The notes below the pieces were generated by a model. It was not told the DNA's origin and searched no databases. It was given only the letters and a program-made list of their open reading frames with translations. 23,198 bases of DNA, taken from CAYHYG01 sp964360835. Lineage in GTDB: Bacteria > Patescibacteriota > Patescibacteriia > UBA1558 > 2-01-FULL-52-15. The position numbers and the translations under genes were made by a program. This document shows, one piece after another, positions 7,845 to 15,221 of this stretch (the first letter of the stretch is position 1; the number at the start of each line of letters is the position of its first letter). The DNA is taken from contig CAYHYG010000015.1 of NCBI GenBank assembly GCA_964360835.1, positions 1 through 23,198 on the forward strand, given 5' to 3'.

Positions 7845-8483
7845 ATGAAAAAAAATGATGAAACTTTGCAGAATCTTCAATCATCTATTGATCTAGTAAC
7901 GGATTTTTTGATAGACAGTGTCCCATTAGAAAAGTTGCCCATTTGTGATGCTATTTTTGTTTTCGGGCATTACGAGCCACAAGTGGCACAGCACGCGGCG
8001 GAACTATGGAAAAAGGGAAAAGCGCCGGTAATAATTATTACTGGAAAGGGTAGAGATGATATCCCAGCGGGATTTGAGACAGAAGCTGATTTCTACCAGT
8101 CTATTATGATCGCAAATAAAATTTCTGTTAGTTGCCTTATTTTGGAAAGAGAGTCCACTAATTCTTTGGAGAATGTCCTTATGGGAATGATGGCAGCTGG
8201 TAAAACTGGAGTCAACCCTAAATCCATCATCCTTTGCGCCATGCCACCGTTGTTGCGGAGATCGTGTGCTACTTTTCGGAAACAGTTTCCGGAGATTGTT
8301 GTTTATGGAAGTGCCTTCCCTTTACCAGAATCTTGGTTTACTCCCAGTCGGGTTAATCGTCTTACTACCGAGGTTGATAGACTGATTAACTACGCCCAGA
8401 AGGGAGATATTGTTGAAGTAGTAATTCCTAACCAAGTACTTTCTGCCGTAGAGAGAATCCGTCAATTGAACGTTTGTGAATAA
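7845..8483 (+). CDS. DUF218/YdcF-like protein, copy 2
   Basis: A 212-residue paralogue of the preceding gene. It contains CDAIFVFGHYEPQVAQHAAE, VIIITGKGRDD, and the hallmark ERESTNSLENV, then ILCAMPPLLRRSCATFRKQF. It is closer to the canonical DUF218 pattern than copy 1. No SD is visible; a TAGATT box (7832-7837) ends 7 nt before the ATG, so a leaderless message is possible. A terminator lies at 8498-8521. The tandem pair probably arose by duplication and divergence. Ligand and reaction are unknown. Confidence 0.82.
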   Translation: MKKNDETLQNLQSSIDLVTDFLIDSVPLEKLPICDAIFVFGHYEPQVAQHAAELWKKGKAPVIIITGKGRDDIPAGFETEADFYQSIMIANKISVSCLILERESTNSLENVLMGMMAAGKTGVNPKSIILCAMPPLLRRSCATFRKQFPEIVVYGSAFPLPESWFTPSRVNRLTTEVDRLINYAQKGDIVEVVIPNQVLSAVERIRQLNVCE

Positions 8484-8497
8484 TATCAATAAGAACG

Positions 8498-8521
8498 AGA
8501 CCAAATGGTCTGTTTTTGTTT
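8498..8521 (+). terminator. Intrinsic terminator after the DUF218 pair
   Basis: AGACC-AAAT-GGTCT (with a closing A-T pair) followed by GTTTTTGTTTT. Confidence 0.85.
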
Positions 8522-8548
8522 TCTAGCTTTTCCGAGTATCATATCAAC

Positions 8549-9664
8549 ATGAGGCTAAAAACAAGATATTTTTGGTTGGGGGGTTTAGCGATCGTTGGTA
8601 TTGGCTCTTGGTTGGCTTTATATCAGTTGCGTCAAACTTCACCTTTTCTAATAGGTAACAACAATAAGGGAAGTTTAATTTCTTTACCGTTAATCAGAGA
8701 GGAGCCGGAAAGAATAGCAACATCGACAACTATTGTAGCTGTCGGCGATATTATGACCTCTCGCAATGTAGCAGCTAAAATGCGTCAGTATGGCAATAAT
8801 TATCCCTTTGCCAGTTCTACGGCTTTCTTATCATCAGCTGACATTACTTTTGCCAATCTAGAAACCCCGATAACACCCGGACCACCGGTGCCGACGGACT
8901 CCACCACTTTTCATGCTGACCCTTGATCTGAGATAGCGCTCTACAGCGCCGGTATTGATGTCGTGTCGCTGGCCAATAATCATAGTCTTAACTATGGCCC
9001 GCTGGGTTTAATTGATACTTGGGAGAATTTAGATCGAGCGCAGATTCTCCATAGTGGTTCTGGTACTTCTTTAGCAGAGGCTCTTAAACCAGCTATTATC
9101 GAACGTCAGGGTTTACGTTTTGCTTTTATATCATTTAATGATGACGATATAGTGCCTGATTCCTATGGCGCCCAGGTCGATAGTGGTGGAACGGCTCTGA
9201 TGACCAACGAAAATCTGCAAGTAGCAATGATGTTGGCCAAAGCTTCAGCTGATGTCACCATCATCTCTATGCATTCAGGTAAAGAATATAGTCGGAGCGC
9301 CAATGATCGTCAGGCGGCCTTTGCTCATGAGGCGATTGATGCCGGAGCCGATGTCGTCATTGGACATCATCCGCATGTAGTGCAAAATATTGAGCGATAC
9401 AGAGGTAAATATATTTTTTATAGCTTAGGAAATTTTGTTTTTGACCAAATGTTTTCTGACCAGACACGCGAAGGTCTAGCTGTTAAGCTTATTTTTTTAG
9501 ATAAAGAGGTTTCGTCTGTTGAACTTCACCCGTTTAAAATTTATGACTACGCACAGCCACGACCGCTGCCATTGGACCAAGCGCAGGACATTCACAACCG
9601 ATTTGGCATAGCGGTTAGTACTTCAACTATTGAGGGTCCTAGTTTCTGGCAAATTGACAAATAG
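8549..9664 (+). pseudogene. CapA-like metallophosphatase-fold protein split by an in-frame TGA
   Basis: Start chosen at 8549 (MRLKTRYFWLGGLAIVGIGS), which gives an N-terminal membrane anchor at about residues 8-25. The frame encodes the CapA/PgsA family pattern: VAVGDIMTSRNVA, ANLETPIT, SLANNHSLNYG, ISMHSGKEYS and IGHHPHVVQ. These proteins act at the cell surface in polyglutamate or capsule formation. Codon 126 (8924-8926) is TGA, between FHADP and SEIALYSAGIDVVS. The residue spacing there is normal for the family, so a single nonsense change explains it. A TATCAT box ends 6 nt before the ATG. Alternatives are a sequencing error, readthrough, or two separate polypeptides with reinitiation near 8963. 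Confidence 0.78.
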
Positions 9665-9681
9665 CCAATAGTATCTAAGAT
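9654..9681 (+). promoter_or_regulatory. Promoter for the 9745 gene
   Basis: TTGACA (9654-9659), 16-nt spacer, TAAGAT (9676-9681). The -35 lies inside the end of the capA-like frame. Confidence 0.6.
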
Positions 9682-9744
9682 AGGTTTGAGGTAAAAAGTC
9701 AGTTCTTCCAAACGAAAGCAATCCATCACAGGAGGTGAGTACCC

Positions 9745-9957
9745 ATGGCAGACAGAAAGAAGGAGAATCGTAAGTTTCCGTCTACAACAGATGAGGCACG
9801 ACAGCTCATGAAGCAGATCGGTGATCTGTTGATCAAGCCGGCGCGCCTCATCGGTCGGGTGATGGTCAAGTCGCTTCGCGGAAGATACAAGGTAGAATTG
9901 TTGGCCAAACCGGTTCAACTCACTTTGTCAGGAGAAGACAAGCGAATGGAATCTTAG
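9745..9957 (+). CDS. Small basic hypothetical protein with perfect SD
   Basis: A 70-residue protein, rich in Lys and Arg, without a signal or membrane segment; the middle (about residues 18-45) should be helical. The SD AGGAGGTGA (9730-9738) sits 6 nt before ATG. It has its own promoter (9654-9681) and terminator (9969-9997), so it is a monocistronic cassette. I do not recognise the family. A frame exists on the other strand (9592-9918) but lacks these signals. Confidence 0.75.
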   Translation: MADRKKENRKFPSTTDEARQLMKQIGDLLIKPARLIGRVMVKSLRGRYKVELLAKPVQLTLSGEDKRMES

Positions 9958-9968
9958 AACTAGAAGTT

Positions 9969-9997
9969 GCAGCCACCGACAGAACGTCGGTGGCTGC
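9969..9997 (+). terminator. Strong hairpin after the 9745 gene
   Basis: A 12-bp perfect stem GCAGCCACCGAC / GTCGGTGGCTGC with 5-nt loop AGAAC, followed by TCAAAATTTT. The T tract is imperfect. Confidence 0.75.
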
Positions 9998-10046
9998 TCA
10001 AAATTTTGACGGAATAAAATTTTTTTATTTATCAACACCTAAAGCC

Positions 10047-10074
10047 TTGAACATCTCACCTACTTTGCTATAGT
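10047..10074 (+). promoter_or_regulatory. Promoter for the 10163 gene
   Basis: TTGAAC (10047-10052), 16-nt spacer, TATAGT (10069-10074) with an extended TGC in front. Transcription would start near 10081. Confidence 0.7.
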
Positions 10075-10082
10075 GATAGTCC

Positions 10083-10136
10083 GCCGTAAAAATATTTTAC
10101 GGCAGAAAAATGAAAACCTCCTTGCTCTGGAGGTTT
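10083..10136 (+). promoter_or_regulatory. Two hairpins in the 5' leader of the 10163 gene
   Basis: GCCGTAAAA-ATA-TTTTACGGC (10083-10103) and AAACCTCC-TTGCTCT-GGAGGTTT (10114-10136) lie between the predicted start of transcription and the gene. The second contains an ACCTCC anti-SD-like arm facing GGAGG. It could be an attenuator, an RNA-protecting structure or a translation control element. Confidence 0.45.
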
Positions 10137-10162
10137 CTCAGTTCTTTATTAAGAGAAATCTT

Positions 10163-10318
10163 ATGTCAATGTGGATCTGGGGCCGCTTAGCAGCTGGCCT
10201 CGCCTACGTTATTCCTCCGCTAGAGACGTACTTGCACCAGCGGACTGAGATGCTGTGGTCAGAATGGAGCGACCTCGAGGAAAAACGTCTATGTCAATAT
10301 GGTCTCAAAGAGGAATGA
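10163..10318 (+). CDS. Small hypothetical protein (51 aa)
   Basis: Starts MSMWIWGRLAAGLAYVIPPL, a moderately hydrophobic N-terminal segment, followed by an acidic and Trp-rich tail with two Trp-Ser pairs. The frame is open upstream to 10073, but that region forms two hairpins downstream of a good promoter, so I treat it as leader. A weak AAGAG may act as SD. A terminator with a GAAA tetraloop follows. The function is unknown, and a non-coding transcript cannot be ruled out. Confidence 0.5.
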   Translation: MSMWIWGRLAAGLAYVIPPLETYLHQRTEMLWSEWSDLEEKRLCQYGLKEE

Positions 10319-10325
10319 GACAGGT

Positions 10326-10352
10326 AACCTCTCCGGAAACGGAGGGGTTTTA
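10326..10352 (+). terminator. Intrinsic terminator after the 10163 gene
   Basis: A 10-bp stem AACCTCTCCG / CGGAGGGGTT (one T-G pair) closed by a GAAA tetraloop and followed by TTTT. Confidence 0.85.
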
Positions 10353-10388
10353 AAATTGTCAGATATTTATTTTAGGGAACACCCGTGC

Positions 10389-10394
10389 TATAAT
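10389..10394 (+). promoter_or_regulatory. Extended -10 promoter upstream of the possible RNA gene
   Basis: TGCTATAAT: consensus TATAAT with TGn in front. No protein start with an SD follows within 300 nt. Confidence 0.6.
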
Positions 10395-10400
10395 TTTAAG

Positions 10401-10620
10401 GAAATTTATCTAATATTAGCCAAGAAAGACGGCTGTTGGAAGCCACAGAGAGCTAAAAATGGATAAATTTCTAACGAAGTTAAAGACAGACAGACAATCA
10501 GACGGCTAAAATGTATTGGGAAAAATGAAAAGCTTCCCAAAAACCGAAATCACCCTTTGTTAGAACTCCGGGTGACTACGGGAAAAGCGATTTTGAGGAC
10601 AACCACGTCGGACGTGGCAG
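10401..10620 (+). ncRNA. Possible structured non-coding RNA
   Basis: Between the terminator at 10352 and the gene at 10727 there is no convincing reading frame. A consensus extended -10 is followed by a 10-bp perfect long-range stem, GAAATTTATC (10401-10410) with GATAAATTTC (10462-10471), enclosing GGCT...AGCC. Further hairpins follow: TTGGGAA/TTCCCAA (10516-10540), CACCC/GGGTG (10551-10574) and the odd palindrome CCACGTC-G-GACGTGG (10603-10617). I could not match it to tmRNA, RNase P RNA, SRP RNA, 6S RNA or common riboswitches by eye. Boundaries are approximate. Confidence 0.3.
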
Positions 10621-10671
10621 CCTGCTTTTGTATAGTAAAAATTAGGATGAAAAATGTCAAGAAGGCGATTA

Positions 10672-10703
10672 TAAGTCGTAATTCGTAATGCGTAACCCGT
10701 AAT
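10672..10703 (+). repeat. CGTAAT-type repeat, left flank of the four-helix-bundle gene
   Basis: TAAGTCGTAATTCGTAATGC and the following CGTAACCCGTAAT form a run of CGTAAT/CGTAAC units. The same sequence type appears inverted at 11116-11141 and as an inverted pair at 11663-11717. Confidence 0.6.
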
Positions 10704-10726
10704 AGCCGATTATATAAATAACTACA

Positions 10727-11095
10727 ATGAATAGCTTTGAACAGCTCGATGCCTGGCAACAAGCCCATCAATTGGTATTGATGATATATAAGGTAACAGC
10801 GCAATTTCCGACAGCTGAGCGCTTTGGAATAACGTCACAACTTCGACGGGCCACCTGTTCGGTTACCTCAAATATTGCAGAAGGATTTGGTCGTTATCAT
10901 TTTAAAGATAAACAAAGATTCTATTATCATGCGAGAGGATCGCTACGAGAAATTCAGTCAATTATTCTTATAGCTAGAGATTTGCATTATTTATCTGAAA
11001 GTAGCGCTCTATCGATCGAAGAATTAATAATTAGAACTAATCAATTAATAAATGGTCTCATCAGATCAATCACGGAGGTTAGTATGATGACGTAA
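10727..11095 (+). CDS. Four-helix-bundle protein, S23/23S rRNA intervening-sequence-protein family
   Basis: A 122-residue all-helical protein. It shows the family pattern LDAWQQAHQLVLMIYKVTAQ, then FPTAERFGITSQLRRATCSV, then SNIAEGFGRYHFKDKQRFY and RGSLREIQS. The family is named from proteins encoded inside 23S rRNA intervening sequences. Stand-alone copies are common in CPR and other genomes, and their role is unknown. The fold is related to DGR Avd, but this gene is not next to the retroelement and lacks the bAvd C-terminal signature. It is flanked by inverted CGTAAT-type repeats. A TAAATA box ends 6 nt before ATG and no SD is seen. Confidence 0.9.
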   Translation: MNSFEQLDAWQQAHQLVLMIYKVTAQFPTAERFGITSQLRRATCSVTSNIAEGFGRYHFKDKQRFYYHARGSLREIQSIILIARDLHYLSESSALSIEELIIRTNQLINGLIRSITEVSMMT

Positions 11096-11115
11096 TTATC
11101 AAGTATCAACGGCAG

Positions 11116-11141
11116 ATTACGTATTACGATTTACGTTTTAC
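11116..11141 (-). repeat. CGTAAT-type repeat, right flank (inverted)
   Basis: ATTACGTATTACGATTTACG followed by TTTTAC. Its reverse complement contains CGTAAATCGTAATACGTAAT and so matches the left flank at 10672-10703 in opposite orientation. Confidence 0.6.
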
Positions 11142-11171
11142 TATTAGAATAATTAACTCAACAAAAAATAT

Positions 11172-11579
11172 ATGGATCTCAATAAAGTCTCCCTCATCGG
11201 TAACTTGGTCAAAGAACCAATCTTACGCAAGACCACTAATGGCCAGTCAGTAGCCAGCGCTACAATAGCCACCAACTATATCTGGCGCGATTTGCAGACA
11301 AAAAAGAAAAAGGAGTCAGTCGAATATCACAACTTAGTGGCTTGGGGTAGATTAGCAGATGTTATGGGTGAATATCTGAGGAAAGGTTCCAAGATATATA
11401 TTGAAGGAAGATTGACCAGTCGCAACTGGACAGACAAATTGGGTAAAAAAAGATATGTGACTGAGGTGGTAGCAGAAGATTTGATCATGCTAGGACACCG
11501 AAGCGCCAAGGATGAGACCGGTCACAAGTCTGCCGAAGCCCTAGCCAAGGAAGAATTAGCTGTCGAGGACCTAGCCTAG
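11172..11579 (+). CDS. ssb: Single-stranded DNA-binding protein
   Basis: OB-fold protein that coats single-stranded DNA in replication, repair and recombination. It is 135 aa. The N-terminus MDLNKVSLIGNLVKEPILR is typical, followed by SVASATIATNYIW, SVEYHNLVAWGRLADVMGEY, KGSKIYIEGRLTSRNW and a final strand with VTEVVAEDLIMLG. The C-terminal tail is acidic (KEELAVEDLA) but does not end in the DDDIPF-like tip used by many bacterial SSBs to recruit partners. No SD is present. A hairpin without a clear T run lies downstream. Confidence 0.95.
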   Translation: MDLNKVSLIGNLVKEPILRKTTNGQSVASATIATNYIWRDLQTKKKKESVEYHNLVAWGRLADVMGEYLRKGSKIYIEGRLTSRNWTDKLGKKRYVTEVVAEDLIMLGHRSAKDETGHKSAEALAKEELAVEDLA

Positions 11580-11595
11580 CAAACAACGTTGTTTT

Positions 11596-11640
11596 GAGCT
11601 TGGGCCGGAAGTTTCATCCCTGTTCTTCTGGTCCTTGCTC
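11596..11640. repeat. Long hairpin downstream of ssb
   Basis: Arms 11596-11611 (GAGCTTGGGCCGGAAG) and 11625-11640 (CTTCTGGTCCTTGCTC) pair over 16 positions with one 2-nt internal loop and two G-T pairs; the loop is 13 nt. No T tract follows, so a terminator role is uncertain. Confidence 0.5.
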
Positions 11641-11662
11641 GAAATAATATTGAGCGTAATAG

Positions 11663-11717
11663 GTAAGACGTAATACGTAATAGCGACACAAATTTCTAAT
11701 TACGATTTACGTCTTAC
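11663..11717. repeat. Inverted pair of CGTAAT-type repeats
   Basis: GTAAGACGTAATACGTAAT (11663-11681) and ATTACGATTTACGTCTTAC (11699-11717) are reverse complements with two mismatches, separated by 17 nt. Sequence type is shared with the flanks of the four-helix-bundle gene. Confidence 0.65.
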
Positions 11718-11746
11718 GCATTACGATTATAAACCTAATAAACCAT

Positions 11747-14146
11747 ATGAAAGCTTTGATCATAGTTATAGCCAGTCTATTTGTTACCTCATCAGCTTCA
11801 GCCCAAATCCTCATTTCAGAAATCATGTATGACCCAGCTGGCAGTGATAGCGGACAAGAGTGGATAGAGATCTATAATAATGATTCGCAGGCAGCGACTA
11901 TTGGATCGGGGTGGAGATTTATCGACAGTAGTGCCCATCTGCTGCAACTGTATCAAGGCACCTCAACGCTGGCTGCTGGTGAATTTGCGATTGTAGCTGA
12001 TAATGCTGAGCAATTCGTGCAACGCTACCCCAGCTATCAGGGAACTGTTTTTGATTCGGTCGTTAATCTGAACAACAGTAGTTCGTCGGCTAGCCTTAGC
12101 ATCGACTCAGCCGTAATAGATAGAGTTGCTTTTAATGCTTCCTGGGGTGCTAGCGGTAATGATAAAACATTGGAGAGGAAAGATATGGCCGCTGGTAATG
12201 ATCAGACCAACTGGCAACAATCATATCAACTGCACGGTACTCCTGGTCAGCCAGCTTCTGAAGAAGTTATCGATGAAGTGCCACCAACAAATTATCAGGG
12301 CGTAATTATAAATGAGATATTACCCAATCCTGCCGGAGATGATGCTTCGCAGGAATGGATAGAACTCTATAATGAAGCTGATGCAGAGCGGCAACTACTG
12401 GACTTGCTAATAACTGACGGAACTAATAGCTATCCATTTGGCTCTGAGCGAATTGCTAGCCATGGATATCTATTGCTACCGCGAAGCCTGACTGGCATCG
12501 CTCTTAATAATACTAGCGATCATATCCAGCTGGTTACAACCGTTGGAGAAATTATCGATCAGGCTGATTATAGCCAAGCGGTTGAAGCACAAAGCTGGGC
12601 CCGTCAGGATGATCGTTGGCTCTGGACAGCACAGCTGACTCCTGACGCAGTCAACATTTTTCCTCTGAACCAGAAACCGCTAGCCAGCGCTTCCATCACA
12701 GCTGACGAATACAGAGTCAACAGAAGTATTTCCTTTGATGCCAGTGCTTCGACTGATCCAGAAGGCAAAGCGCTGGCCTATCTGTGGGATTTCGCTGATG
12801 GTCAGACGAGCAATCGCAAAACAATTAGTCACAAATATAGTTCAGCCGGTAGCTATACGGTCCTATTACGGGTGACAGACGCTGAAGGATTGTCAGCTGA
12901 GACAACCTACCGCATTAGCATCACTGATGCCAGCAGTAAAATATCTTCCCAGCCAAACGCCACTATTAGCACGACTCCAAAGGAGGGGGAGTCAGCGTTA
13001 GAAAATAATGAAGCCAACTTTGAAGCAATCATTGTTACAGAGTTTGTGCCAAATCCGATAGGGAGCGATGATCAAGAATGGATAGAGCTTTATAATAGTA
13101 GCCAGATTGAAGTCGATGTTAGTGGCTTTATGCTGGATGATGCTGATGGCGGTAGTAAACCATTCAGATTTCCTCAAGGAACCAAATTTTCAGCTGGACA
13201 ATATCAAGTTTGGTCACGTCTAGCCACCAAATTGGCTCTCAATAATGATAAAGACAGTTTGCGTCTGCTGACAGCTACTGGCCAAGAAATAACGGCTGTG
13301 ACGTATGATAATGTCATTGAGGGAAATTCATACGCCTTAAATCAATTAGAAGATGAATGGCACTGGACGGATCTGCCGACCCCAGGAAATGAAAATCTGG
13401 CTGTTTTGGGGTTAACGACAGAGACGCTGAGCACCAGCACGTCGGCCGTAGTCCTCCCTGACTCACCGGATGTAATATCTGCTCAAGTGATTGTGCCTCC
13501 AGGATTGTGGTATAAGCAGAGGATCTACGTCAGACTACTAGAAGTTGATGATGATAAAGTCTGGGAAGTATATTTGCATAGTGGCAATTTTGCTTCGTTA
13601 CCACCCGGCAGTCAGATTCAAATTATTCCATCGTCTGTCGACGAAAGTAAAGATATTCCTCGTATAAAGATTTCTACTCCAGAGCAGATTGTCTCTTCTA
13701 GTCTGGATCCTTTAGACTGGCCGACAGAGGTGGCGCTGACAGATATTGATCAGGAGTTGATTGGTTATTATGTGACGGTTCGTTCTGCTATTCAGAAAAT
13801 TAATAAACGAACAGTTCTCATTGGAGAGACGCCTGAGTCTGGTTTATCGGTATATCTTCATCCCAATATTGATTGGTCGGAGATTCAGTTTGAAAAAGAT
13901 TATTCAATGTTGGTTCGAGGTATTATTATGTCCTCCGGTTCTGACCTCGTCATACGACCCATTACAATCGCAGACATTCAGGTTGAGCAGCGTGTGGATG
14001 CTGTTGATGAAAGGTTGGCTACCAGCTCAGAAATTTTATCATTACCGCCTTCAACGCCGGCGAGATTTCCCTGGTTGTATTTTGGCTCCGCTGGGGCGTT
14101 GGTCGGGGGTTATATCATCTGGCAGCGGCGCAGTCGATTATTATAA
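11747..14146 (+). CDS. Secreted or anchored protein with three lamin-tail domains, a PKD domain and a C-terminal membrane anchor
   Basis: A 799-residue surface protein. Residues 1-20 form a signal peptide ending SSASAQ. Lamin-tail domains start at about residues 21, 185 and 427, each with the signature (I/V)xEhhxxP(A/I)GxD followed by QEWIE(I/L)YN. A PKD domain spans about 308-392 (DPEGKALAYLWDFADG, SAGSYTVLLRVTDAEG). A beta-rich, OB-like region lies at about 573-740. A transmembrane helix (WLYFGSAGALVGGYIIW, from about 775) and a short basic tail RRSRLL end the protein, a typical anchor in CPR surface proteins. The role is probably adhesion or envelope architecture; this is inferred from domains. 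No SD; a TAATAA box ends 5 nt before ATG. Confidence 0.88.
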   Translation: MKALIIVIASLFVTSSASAQILISEIMYDPAGSDSGQEWIEIYNNDSQAATIGSGWRFIDSSAHLLQLYQGTSTLAAGEFAIVADNAEQFVQRYPSYQGTVFDSVVNLNNSSSSASLSIDSAVIDRVAFNASWGASGNDKTLERKDMAAGNDQTNWQQSYQLHGTPGQPASEEVIDEVPPTNYQGVIINEILPNPAGDDASQEWIELYNEADAERQLLDLLITDGTNSYPFGSERIASHGYLLLPRSLTGIALNNTSDHIQLVTTVGEIIDQADYSQAVEAQSWARQDDRWLWTAQLTPDAVNIFPLNQKPLASASITADEYRVNRSISFDASASTDPEGKALAYLWDFADGQTSNRKTISHKYSSAGSYTVLLRVTDAEGLSAETTYRISITDASSKISSQPNATISTTPKEGESALENNEANFEAIIVTEFVPNPIGSDDQEWIELYNSSQIEVDVSGFMLDDADGGSKPFRFPQGTKFSAGQYQVWSRLATKLALNNDKDSLRLLTATGQEITAVTYDNVIEGNSYALNQLEDEWHWTDLPTPGNENLAVLGLTTETLSTSTSAVVLPDSPDVISAQVIVPPGLWYKQRIYVRLLEVDDDKVWEVYLHSGNFASLPPGSQIQIIPSSVDESKDIPRIKISTPEQIVSSSLDPLDWPTEVALTDIDQELIGYYVTVRSAIQKINKRTVLIGETPESGLSVYLHPNIDWSEIQFEKDYSMLVRGIIMSSGSDLVIRPITIADIQVEQRVDAVDERLATSSEILSLPPSTPARFPWLYFGSAGALVGGYIIWQRRSRLL

Positions 14147-14150
14147 GAGA

Positions 14151-14190
14151 AACCCCCGCCGTGAGCGAGAGAGTCTCTCGGGCGAGGGTT
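14151..14190. terminator. Hairpin between convergent genes
   Basis: AACCCCCGCC (14151-14160) pairs with GGCGAGGGTT (14181-14190) with one mismatch, enclosing CGAGAGA-GT-CTCTCG. It lies between the plus-strand surface protein and the end of the minus-strand gene. T tracts are weak. Confidence 0.55.
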
Positions 14191-14506
14191 ACAGTTTGGC
14201 CACCACTTCCGACGGCAGGATAAGGGCGTTGAGGATTTCTGTCACTTCGGACGGAGCCATCTCCAGGGTGAGGCCGAAACGAGCCAGAGCATCTTCGACT
14301 GATTTCAGATGACTGTCTGGTTTGAGATGAAAGCAGCTGCGAAGCTTACGGCGCGGGCTGATCAGAATCTGACCCATTTGATCATAACCTGCGAGGATCA
14401 GCAGTCTGGCAGTTTCATCCGGTAACTGCAAGGCTACGCCGACGTTGCCATGAGCATTCCAGAGCGCTAGAGCGAGTACACGCAGTTCCATTATCTGATT
14501 GGTCAT
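14189..14506 (-). CDS. Small hypothetical protein (105 aa)
   Basis: Soluble protein with mostly helical character, for instance MELRVLALALWNAHGNVGVA at the N-terminus and LKSVEDALARFGLTLEMAPS in the C-terminal half. No family recognised. A purine-rich AAAGGGGCGG precedes ATG by 3-4 nt. A good promoter lies upstream (TTGACA 14581-14576, 16-nt spacer, TATGAT 14559-14554, minus strand). Codon usage is GC-richer than the neighbouring surface protein. It belongs to the class of small SD-led cassettes in this window. Confidence 0.72.
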   Translation of the reverse strand: MTNQIMELRVLALALWNAHGNVGVALQLPDETARLLILAGYDQMGQILISPRRKLRSCFHLKPDSHLKSVEDALARFGLTLEMAPSEVTEILNALILPSEVVAKL

Positions 14507-14553
14507 GATCCGCCCCTTTGTATGAGATGAAAACGAGGAACAAAAACATTGAC

Positions 14554-14581
14554 ATCATACGCCAGACGTCGATATTGTCAA
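14554..14581 (-). promoter_or_regulatory. Promoter for the 14506 gene
   Basis: Minus strand TTGACA (14581-14576), 16-nt spacer, TATGAT (14559-14554). It overlaps the end of the NlpC/P60-like gene. Confidence 0.75.
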
Positions 14582-14586
14582 ACTTT

Positions 14587-15051
14587 TTACATATCTCGAT
14601 GATAGATGGCGGTGATGTTTCGTTTATTGTTATAGGTCCAGTGATGTTTTTGGGGACTGCGCGCTCGACTGCTATTACTAATGGCTTGCTTTCCACCAAT
14701 GTAAAAACCGATATGAGCATGTTTTAGACCATCTCTGTCTTCTATTTCCTGCCAAATCAAAATATCTCCTAATGACGGTTTCCTCACTTTCTGCCAGCGG
14801 TTCTTTTTTAAATCTTTGATAGTACCAGCTACTGTCGCGTGAACCTCATCGATCAGATCAAATAGTCTCAAAATACTAGAGACAAAAAAAGCACAAGACA
14901 GCTGGCCATTACGATATATTTCGGTTCGTTTACCATTGACTAGCACATATCCTCGACGCCAGATTTTTGAGTCGACTGAATTCTTGATGATTACCAAATA
15001 AGAGTCGCTAAGCAACGGTTTGATTATTTGTATTTTTTTGTCGGTCGGCAT
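14587..15051 (-). CDS. NlpC/P60-like cysteine peptidase
   Basis: A 154-residue protein with the layout of papain-like NlpC/P60 or CHAP amidases. A Cys nucleophile lies in GQLSCAFFVSSIL (about residue 53). A KPSLGDILIWQE strand follows, and a His in HAHIGFYIGGKQAI (about residue 112) is the second catalytic residue; SPQKHHWTY follows. Such enzymes cut peptide cross-links in cell-wall peptidoglycan. No signal peptide is present, but the upstream membrane-anchored minigene ends 2 nt before this start, so the two are probably made together. The family assignment is by motif only. Confidence 0.72.
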   Translation of the reverse strand: MPTDKKIQIIKPLLSDSYLVIIKNSVDSKIWRRGYVLVNGKRTEIYRNGQLSCAFFVSSILRLFDLIDEVHATVAGTIKDLKKNRWQKVRKPSLGDILIWQEIEDRDGLKHAHIGFYIGGKQAISNSSRARSPQKHHWTYNNKRNITAIYHRDM

Positions 15052-15053
15052 TG

Positions 15054-15221
15054 TTAGAGACTATTAAGTAGTGTGCGTGTTTTCGGTCCGACGATTCCTA
15101 CTGATTCTAATTCTTTAGTCGTCTGAAAATTGATAACAGCTTGTCTCATTAGAGAAGTGAAGATGGATATAAAACTAATAAAAAGGGTGATTATTGCTGG
15201 CCAATATTTATTTACAGTCAT
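15054..15221 (-). CDS. Membrane-anchored half peptidoglycan-binding domain minigene (55 aa)
   Basis: Begins MTVNKYWPAIITLFISFISI, one transmembrane helix at about residues 8-23. It continues with LMRQAVINFQ and VGIVGPKTRTLLNSL, which match the second half of a PG_binding_1 domain (AVxxFQ ... GxVGxxT...L). The first helix of that domain is missing or replaced by the membrane segment. The stop is 2 nt before the NlpC/P60-like gene, which suggests coupling. It may be a real anchor subunit or the remnant of a longer wall-binding protein. Confidence 0.6.
   Translation of the reverse strand: MTVNKYWPAIITLFISFISIFTSLMRQAVINFQTTKELESVGIVGPKTRTLLNSL

Noticed and set aside
8924..8926. Genome-wide recoding of UGA, as in Gracilibacteria/SR1
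   Set aside because: UGA ends the DGR target, an operon gene and others at sensible places, and only one gene shows an internal TGA.
10401..10620. tmRNA, RNase P RNA, SRP RNA or a known riboswitch
   Set aside because: None of their conserved core sequences could be found by eye, so it is reported only as a possible unknown RNA.
10727..11095. A second Avd gene belonging to the DGR
   Set aside because: It matches the S23/four-helix-bundle family (SNIAEGFGR) and lacks the bAvd ending GRMLGGW; it is also 6 kb from the DGR.
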